From Cyanophora paradoxa (lineage: Eukaryota; Glaucocystophyceae; Cyanophorales; Cyanophoraceae): a stretch of DNA of 64,000 bases. The position numbers were made by a program, and so were the translations under genes. The notes below the pieces were generated by a model. The model was not told where the DNA came from. It was given only the letters and a program-made list of their open reading frames with translations, and searched no databases. The DNA is taken from the NCBI GenBank assembly GCA_004431415.1, contig QPMI01000445.1:62001-126000 (forward strand), given 5' to 3'. Positions 58,521-64,000 of the stretch are shown here, piece by piece (within the stretch, counting starts at the first letter, position 1; every line of letters begins with the position of its first letter).

Positions 58521-58619
58521 CGCGCCACACCGTCTTGCGCTGCCTCCGCTGCGTGCTCGAGTCGCTACGCAGTCTCGCCGTCTCTACTGTCTCGGTCGAA
58601 CCGGGGTACACTGTCAAAG
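58521..58619. promoter_or_regulatory. 99 bp bidirectional promoter interval
   Basis: Only 99 bases separate the start codons of the PIF1 and the tandem-repeat secreted protein genes. It is GC-rich with no TATA box; CGCTACGCAGTCTCGCCG lies in the middle. It must contain both 5' untranslated regions and the initiation sites. Confidence 0.5.
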
Positions 58620-60406
58620 ATGGCGCGGCGCCCGCTCCTTGTCCTCGCCGTCCTGGTGCTCGTACTCGGCGCCAGCGATGCTTCGTTCCTCCATGGTGGC
58701 CTCTCGAAGCTCGCGCACGAGCTGAGGGCTTTCCTGCCCGGTGCGCCAATTGCAATCTGCCCGTCGGCTGGTGGGCGGCGCGCACTGAATTCCGCCTGGT
58801 TCAGTTCCGGTGGCGGCGCAGGCGACTCCAGTGCCGCCGCCTCCGGCCCCGCACGGAGAGGTGCTCGTGTGGCGTAAAACGGAGGAAGTGCAGGGCATGG
58901 GGCCGGTTCGCGCCTCTGTCCTATCGTCACGTACACGCACTCATCATTCTCGTGCAGACTACCGTCTCCGTGTACCTTCTCATCCCCTCGATGGTCCTTG
59001 CTCTCCGTATACGTATGCATGAGCGCGGTCAGCCGACTCTCGCCGCAGACCTGGGAGATCGAGATCCGCAACAAGCAGGTCTCGATGCGGAAGCCCGTTG
59101 GCCGAGGTGCGCGGCGCGCGAGCGCTATCGCCCGGCGGCCTGGCCCGCCGGGCGCGGCTGTTCGGAGGCCCCTAGGCCGAGTGCCGACGGGACGGTGGGG
59201 CGGCAGGGACGCAGGTGTGCGTGGACGAGAAGTACCTGCTGGAGATGCTGGAGCACGACCCGCACCTGGTGCAGTACAGGGAGCTCATCGAGAAGATCCT
59301 GCGCGAGCTGGGCCAGATCCCCGCGAGCATTTTCTCCGTCTGCGTGGAGCTCGCCGACCTCGTCGTCACCCAGACGAGCGCCAAGGTGCCGCCCCGCCGG
59401 CCGCGCCGTCGCCTGCGGCTGCCGCTTCCGCCCGCCTGATCATGCCCGCGCTCGCCGCTGCCGGGCATGCGCAGGGCTCGGTGAAGCTGGTGGAGAAGCT
59501 GCTCTGCTTCCAGGAGAAGTGCGTGAAGGACGAGGAGCGCGTGCTCGGCTCGTTCGACCGCCCGCTCGAGCCGGCTGCGGCGCTGGCCGCCGCCGCGGAC
59601 CCGGCGCCGGCCGCCTCCGAGGTCCTCGTCTTCCGCAAGACAGAGGAGGTCCAGGGCGTCGGCCCGGTGCGCGACTGCGACTTCGAATTCGATCCCGCGG
59701 CCGCGGATTCGATGCGGGGTGGCGGGGCGCGCAGACGACGGTGTCGGTGTACCTGATGCTGCCGGGGCTGACGTGGGAGGCCGAGCTGCGCACGCGGGAG
59801 GCGGCGGTGCGGCGGCCCTTCGCCCAGGGCGACTCGGCGTGCGCGGACGACCAGTTCCTCCTCAAGCTCGTCGAGGGCGACCCGAACCTCGCCAAGTACC
59901 GCGAGGCATGTCCCCGTCGCCGTCGCCCGCCCGCCCCAAAGCTTCCCGAGGCCCGCTGACGCCACGGGCCCCGGCAGCTCATCGAGAGGCTCCTGAAGGC
60001 GCTGGGGCAGATCCCCGCGAAGGTCTTCTCCATCTGCGCCTCCCTGCGCGACCTCGAGGTCTCCCAGACCTCCGCCAAGGCCCGCCCGCCCCAGATCCGA
60101 GGTCGGGTTCTCGCGTCTGACGCGGGGCGGGGCCAGGGGACGGTGCTGCTGGCCACGCACGTGCTCTGCATCGAGGACAAGTGCCTGGACGACAGCGAGC
60201 GCGTGCTCGGCTCCTTCGACCGGCCCCTCCAGCCCGCCGCCGCCCTCGCCGGCCCCGCCGGCCCCGCCGGCGCCGGCGCGGCGGGCGCCCTCGGGGAGGT
60301 GATCGCGCGGGCCCGCGGGGCGGCGAGGGCGGCGATCGACGCGGCGACCCTTGAGCTCGCCCGCGCCGCCGCCGCCGAGATGCGCGAGGAGGAGGCCCGC
60401 GGCTGA
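58620..60406 (+). CDS. Secreted protein of two tandem cysteine-containing repeats
   Basis: Signal peptide MARRPLLVLAVLVLVLGASD begins at 58620. Two copies of one unit of about 150 residues follow. Unit 1: EVLVWRKTEEVQGMGP, TTVSVYLLIPSMTWEIEIRN, CVDEKYLLEMLEHDPHLVQY, RELGQIPASIFSVCVELADL, TQTSAK, GSVKLVEKLLCFQEKCVKDE and RVLGSFDRPLEPAAALA. Unit 2 repeats each element: EVLVFRKTEEVQGVGP, TTVSVYLMLPGLTWEAELR, CADDQFLLKLVEGDPNLAKY, KALGQIPAKVFSICASLRDL, SQTSAK, GTVLLATHVLCIEDKCLDD and RVLGSFDRPLQPAAALA. Four cysteines per unit are conserved and could form disulphides. Introns after GP and after TSAK are shared by both units; others differ. The C-terminal helix is alanine-rich and ends MREEEARG. 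I recognise no family; helical saposin-like folding is only a guess. Confidence 0.8.
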
Positions 60407-61310
60407 GCCCGGAGCCCGCCCGCCGCGAGGCCCCACCCCGGGGCCCCGCTCCGCTAGATCGTCCCAGGACCTCGTCGACGTCTAGATCCTGTACCATTAA
60501 TACCAGCCCTAGTAGCTTTTCCTAGTTTCGCCCCTGCGTACGCGCGTGACTCAGTGAGGCAGTTCGCACCCGGTGACCGACGCCCATGCCGCACCCTCTC
60601 TCTTGCTTGTACAGATGCTTTCGTAAATCTCCAAGACCTAGCTATAGGTTAGCGGCATTTGGCAGCCCAAGCTCGCTCCTAGCTCATCATGGCATTGGCC
60701 GTCAAGCGCTAGCGGCGTGATTGTTGTAACGAATATGATAATCCCTATTGAATGCTGAAACTCACAAGGTTGCAAAAAAGGGCCTACGTATACGAGTATG
60801 ACCTCTTGGAAACGACGACTCAAGGCTAGAATTTCGAATCGAATCTACACCTACGTATACAGCCCCTGACTCGCGGTCTACATGATCATGAAGCCTACGG
60901 CCATGCGCCTTCGCTGCCGCACAATCAAAAAGGTCGCGAAGAATCATATTACTACTCTCGGTGCAGTAAGCCGCGCATATGCATCGATCTCGCGATCGAG
61001 GGGAGTTGGAAGCACTTGAAATGTAAATCAGATGCGCCACACTGCTGTTAGACACTACACTATGAACAAGTTTCGCCAGCGCGTGGCGCCGCGGACGTAC
61101 GGAGGAAGGAAATCGAAAGCGATACTGACGAATTAGGAAGGAAGTCGAAAGCGATACTGACGAATTCGAAAGCGACGCATTCACAACACGGGACCCGAGC
61201 CCGGAACTCGACATGCGAAAAGCAAAGGGAAAGTGACATGGAGAGGAGCGATATGGACCTAGAGACCGAAACGAAAGGAGCGGGGGGGCGGGCGACAGGG
61301 CCCCCCGCGC
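60407..61310. other. Intergenic region between convergent genes
   Basis: 904 bp of AT-richer sequence with no supported gene. Two near-identical copies of GGAAGGAAATCGAAAGCGATACTGACGAATT-type sequence lie at about 61103-61168 as a direct repeat. Confidence 0.55.
61103..61168. repeat. Tandem direct repeat of about 33 bases (two copies)
   Basis: The words GGAAGGAA(A/G)TCGAAAGCG and ATACTGACGAATT occur twice in succession, differing at one or two bases; the unit is non-coding. Confidence 0.8.
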
Positions 61311-63022
61311 CTACATGGAGCGCGGCACGAAGTCCTCCTGCCGAACCGAGCGCGTCAGAGGGGCGAGGGGGCGGGCGGGCAGGGGCGGGGCGGGGGCGGG
61401 CCATGAACTCGGGCCCGGCGTCGGCGAGGAGCTGGAGGGCCGCCTCGCGGCGGGGCAGGGACGGCAGCGCCCCGTTCACCGTCACCGAGAGCGCCGCCGC
61501 CGCCGTCGCCACGTACATCGCCTGCGGCAGCTGCGCCCGCCTCGGCGACGGGCGGCGCGCCGCTGCGTGTGGGCGGGAGGCGCGCACCGCAGCGAAGCGG
61601 TCGGCGGAGAGGGGCAGCGCGGCGAGCTCGGCCGCCAGGGCTCCCACAAAGGCGTCCCCTGCGCAACGGGTCGGACGAGGCGTGGGCGGAGGAGGGGCGG
61701 TGGGAGAGCGGCGGGGGCGGACCGGCGGCAGTGGTGTCGACGACGCGGGGGACGCGGAAGGCGTGCACGTGGCCCGAGCCGGCCTCGGAGAGCAGCAGCG
61801 AGCCGCGCTCGCCGAGGGTGACGAGGACGCGGCGGACGCCCTTGGCGAGGAGGGCGCGGGCGGCCTTGGTGCAGGCCTCGACGCTGGGGCGGGGGTCGAT
61901 GGGGGACGGGTCGTTGGGCTCCTTGGCGAGGCGCTGGAGCTCGCTCTCGTTGGGGACCAGCACGTCCACCAGCGCCAGCAGCTCCGGGTCCAGCTTCGAC
62001 GGCGGCGCCGGCGCCGGGTTCAGCACCACTAGCATGCCCCGCTGCGCCCCGCCGCCTCGGCCGGCGCCTTGGCGGGGTGGGGAGCGGGCGGGCGAGGCGG
62101 GCGGGCTGACCTCGCGGGCCATCTTGGCGGCCTTGATGCAGACGGGCATGGGGACCTCGAGCTGGAGGAGGAGCACGCGGGCGGTGGCGAAGGCCGGGGC
62201 GGCGCGCGCGACGTCCTCGTCGGCAAGCGCGTGGTTCGCGCGGGGCACGACGATGATGCTGTTCCGCCCCGCCGCGTCCACCACGATGTGCGCCACCCCC
62301 GTCCCGTTCTTCGCGTCCACCGTCAGGTAGTCCAGGCTGCCGCGCGGGCGCGGGCGCGCGCGCGTCGGTGTCGGTTCGGCGCGACGGCCGCCGGCGGCCG
62401 GTTCGCGGGAAGGGGCGCACCAGAGCTCCGGCTCGTTGCCGATCTCGTCCATGATCTGCTTCCCGAACGCGTCGTTGCCGATCTTGCCCACCATCACGAC
62501 GTGCCCGCCCTGCGGCCCGTCAGCGCCGCCGGCCCGCCGGCGCCGGCGAACACGCGCGGCCGCGCACCATCCTCGCACACGCGACCGCCTGGTTCATGCC
62601 CTTGCCGCCCACGAACGTCCCGAACGCCTCTCCGGTCACGGTCTCGCCCAGCTGCGGCGCCCGCGGCGCCTTCGCCACGACCTGCCGGCGCCGCTCATGA
62701 TCAGCCCCGCCCGGCGCGGCGCTGCCGCCGGGGCCACGTTCCGCGTGCGCACGTCGACATTACAGCTGCCTACGACGACGACGTTCGGCGGCACGCTTAT
62801 GGACTTCCTGCGCTGCGAGGCGGTCAGCGCCGACCGCTGCAGGCCTAGGTCGCGCTAGAGTGCCGTTCCGATAACCGGCGCGTGGCGGCACGGTCTGGCT
62901 TGTGCAACAGCGCGCGATGGACGAGGAAAAGCGAGGCCGGCGCCTACCTTGGCCGTCGCGACGAGCGCTGTCTCGCTCGAGCCGGCGCCGCTGACCATCG
63001 AACTGGAGCTGCTCTCCGACAT
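61311..63022 (-). CDS. Ribokinase (PfkB family)
   Basis: Start MSESSSSSMVSGAGSS at 63022. Core motifs: NVVVVGSCNVD, then QLGETVTGEAFGTFVGGKGM and NQAVACARM (sugar-binding GGKGxNQA), HVVMVGKIGNDAFGKQIMDE, NGTGVAHIVVDAAGRNSIIV, VLLLQLEVPMPVCIKAAKM, VVLNPAPAP, VDVLVPNESEL, RVLVTLGERGSLLL, VDTTA|GDAFVGALAAELA (the catalytic GDxF region joined across an intron) and a C-terminal exon EDFVPRSM before TAG at 61311-61313. The N-P-A-P, N-E-S-E-L and D-T-T-A-G-D-A-F sequence is diagnostic of ribokinase rather than fructokinase. It phosphorylates ribose for entry into the pentose phosphate and nucleotide pools. Length about 340 residues, normal for the family. About seven short introns. Confidence 0.94.
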
Positions 63023-63283
63023 GTGATGGCTAAGCCGTCGCTCACGTAACGTCGCTGAGCGGTCGGCGGGCTACCAAAAATGGCTCGGGGCCCCTCGCTG
63101 ACGCACTGCGGCAGTCGAATGATGAGGTCGTAAATGACTTTGGCTTTCTGAATTCAGGCGCTCGGAAAAGGTCCGCGCTGACAATTTGATGTTCTAGTGC
63201 TCGGCAGAGCGCGCCTGCCTTGCCAGTGAGCGAGCGGCGCCGGTCACGGCTGTGTCCCGAGTTCACGTACCCCCAGATCCGAA
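63023..63283. promoter_or_regulatory. Region between divergent ribokinase and right-edge gene
   Basis: 261 bp between start codons of two divergent genes; no recognisable motif. Confidence 0.35.
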
Positions 63284-64000
63284 ATGATTCAAATGAACCT
63301 CGCGCCCATCGCCCGCGGCCTCCTCGCTGTCGTGTTTCTCGTCGGCGGTGCCGCTCGCACGCGCCGGAGCGCGCCGCGCAGCCTTCTCACCCCTCGGGCG
63401 ACTGAGCTACAGCGCGGTGCACATTGATAACACTGGCATACTAGCTGCGGACAACGCTAGCTAGAAGCGGCGGTGCTAACTACGGGGCGAGAAGCCGCGG
63501 ACGACGCAGGCAGGGCCCTCTGAAGGGGGGCGTGCACTCCCCCTGGGATGCGGAAGATCCGCCGGCGGCGGCGCCAGAGGCGCCGCCGCTACGGCCAAGC
63601 CAGAGGCGAGACCGGGTGCCGAGGCCATCGAGGCTCTTACCGGCACAAGGATCTCGTCTAGAGATCCGCGGGGGTCATACGATCCAGGGGGGGACAAGTG
63701 GTTCTTGGGACAAGTGGGATTTCGTTGACCGCGGTCTCAGAGTCTCGTTGTCTCTCGGTGCTCGCCAGCTCGTCGGCGTTCGCATCGGCCGGCGTCCCTG
63801 TAAGGTGTGATACTCTCTGCGTCGCGACATCGACCGCGCCGTTCCGCGCCGCGCCGCAACATCCCTCTGCAGCATCGCGCCCGCCGCAGCCTACCTCAGC
63901 ACCGCCTTGGAGCTCGTCGGCAGTCTTTTGCTGCTGATGGTGCGGCGCACCCTCCCCGCGCCGCGCGCCGCTGGCCAAAACCCAACCAACCGCACCACTC
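63284..64000 (+). CDS. 5' part of a putative secreted or membrane protein, leaves the window
   Basis: The ATG at 63284 (a second in frame at 63293) opens a typical signal peptide, MNLAPIARGLLAVVFLVGG, ending at a GT donor. A possible second exon starts near 63511 and contains EAIEALTGTRISSRDPRGS and YDPGGDKWFLGQVGF. A third near 63869 encodes IAPAAAYLSTALELVGSLLL, a hydrophobic segment. The exon phases of the last join were not settled, and the gene has no stop inside the window. No family is recognised. Confidence 0.35.

Overview
The window is nuclear DNA of a very GC-rich, intron-dense, single-celled eukaryote that most likely carries a plastid. The plastid inference rests on two genes: an STN7/STN8-type thylakoid kinase and a bacterial-type tRNA(Ile)-lysidine synthase (TilS). 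The lineage is not fixed by the sequence. A haptophyte-like or similar secondary alga fits the GC content, the short GC-rich introns and the frequent GC-AG introns. Dinoflagellates also use GC donors, but the alternating gene orientations here argue against their long one-way gene arrays. No bacterial operon, tRNA, rRNA, CRISPR array, virus or intact transposon was seen.

Almost every gene is broken into short exons by introns of about 50-120 bases, usually G|GTGCG...CAG and quite often GC...AG. Exon joins were therefore read by restoring protein motifs across frames. Spans run from start to stop codon unless a terminus is flagged as unresolved.

Left part (1-22.3 kb): a beta-helix protein (-), cytochrome P450 (+), a small tail-anchored protein (-), an HMG-box protein (-), a Myb/SANT protein (+), protein phosphatase inhibitor 2 (-), a cytochrome c peroxidase-like haem peroxidase (+), UNC119 (-), TilS (+) and a kinesin (+). 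Middle: a 5.2 kb gene-poor, palindrome-rich spacer (22.3-27.5 kb), then a conserved-domain hypothetical (+), a SirB1-like protein (-) and the STN-like kinase (+). Right part: a large surface protein with nine Ig-like repeats, a class-3 lipase domain and a C-terminal membrane anchor (+, about 37.9-44.8 kb), a TPR-DUF4470-MYND protein (-), a coiled-coil protein (+), a PIF1 helicase (-), a secreted protein made of two tandem repeats (+), a ribokinase (-) and the first exons of a secreted protein leaving the right edge (+).

Genes mostly alternate strand, giving head-to-head pairs separated by as little as 99-160 bp and tail-to-tail pairs separated by 125-900 bp. The genes do not form one pathway. 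They are ordinary cell functions (phosphatase control, cargo and lipid-protein trafficking, peroxide removal, DNA unwinding, ribose phosphorylation, plastid regulation). The strongest novelty candidate is the Ig-repeat/lipase surface protein.
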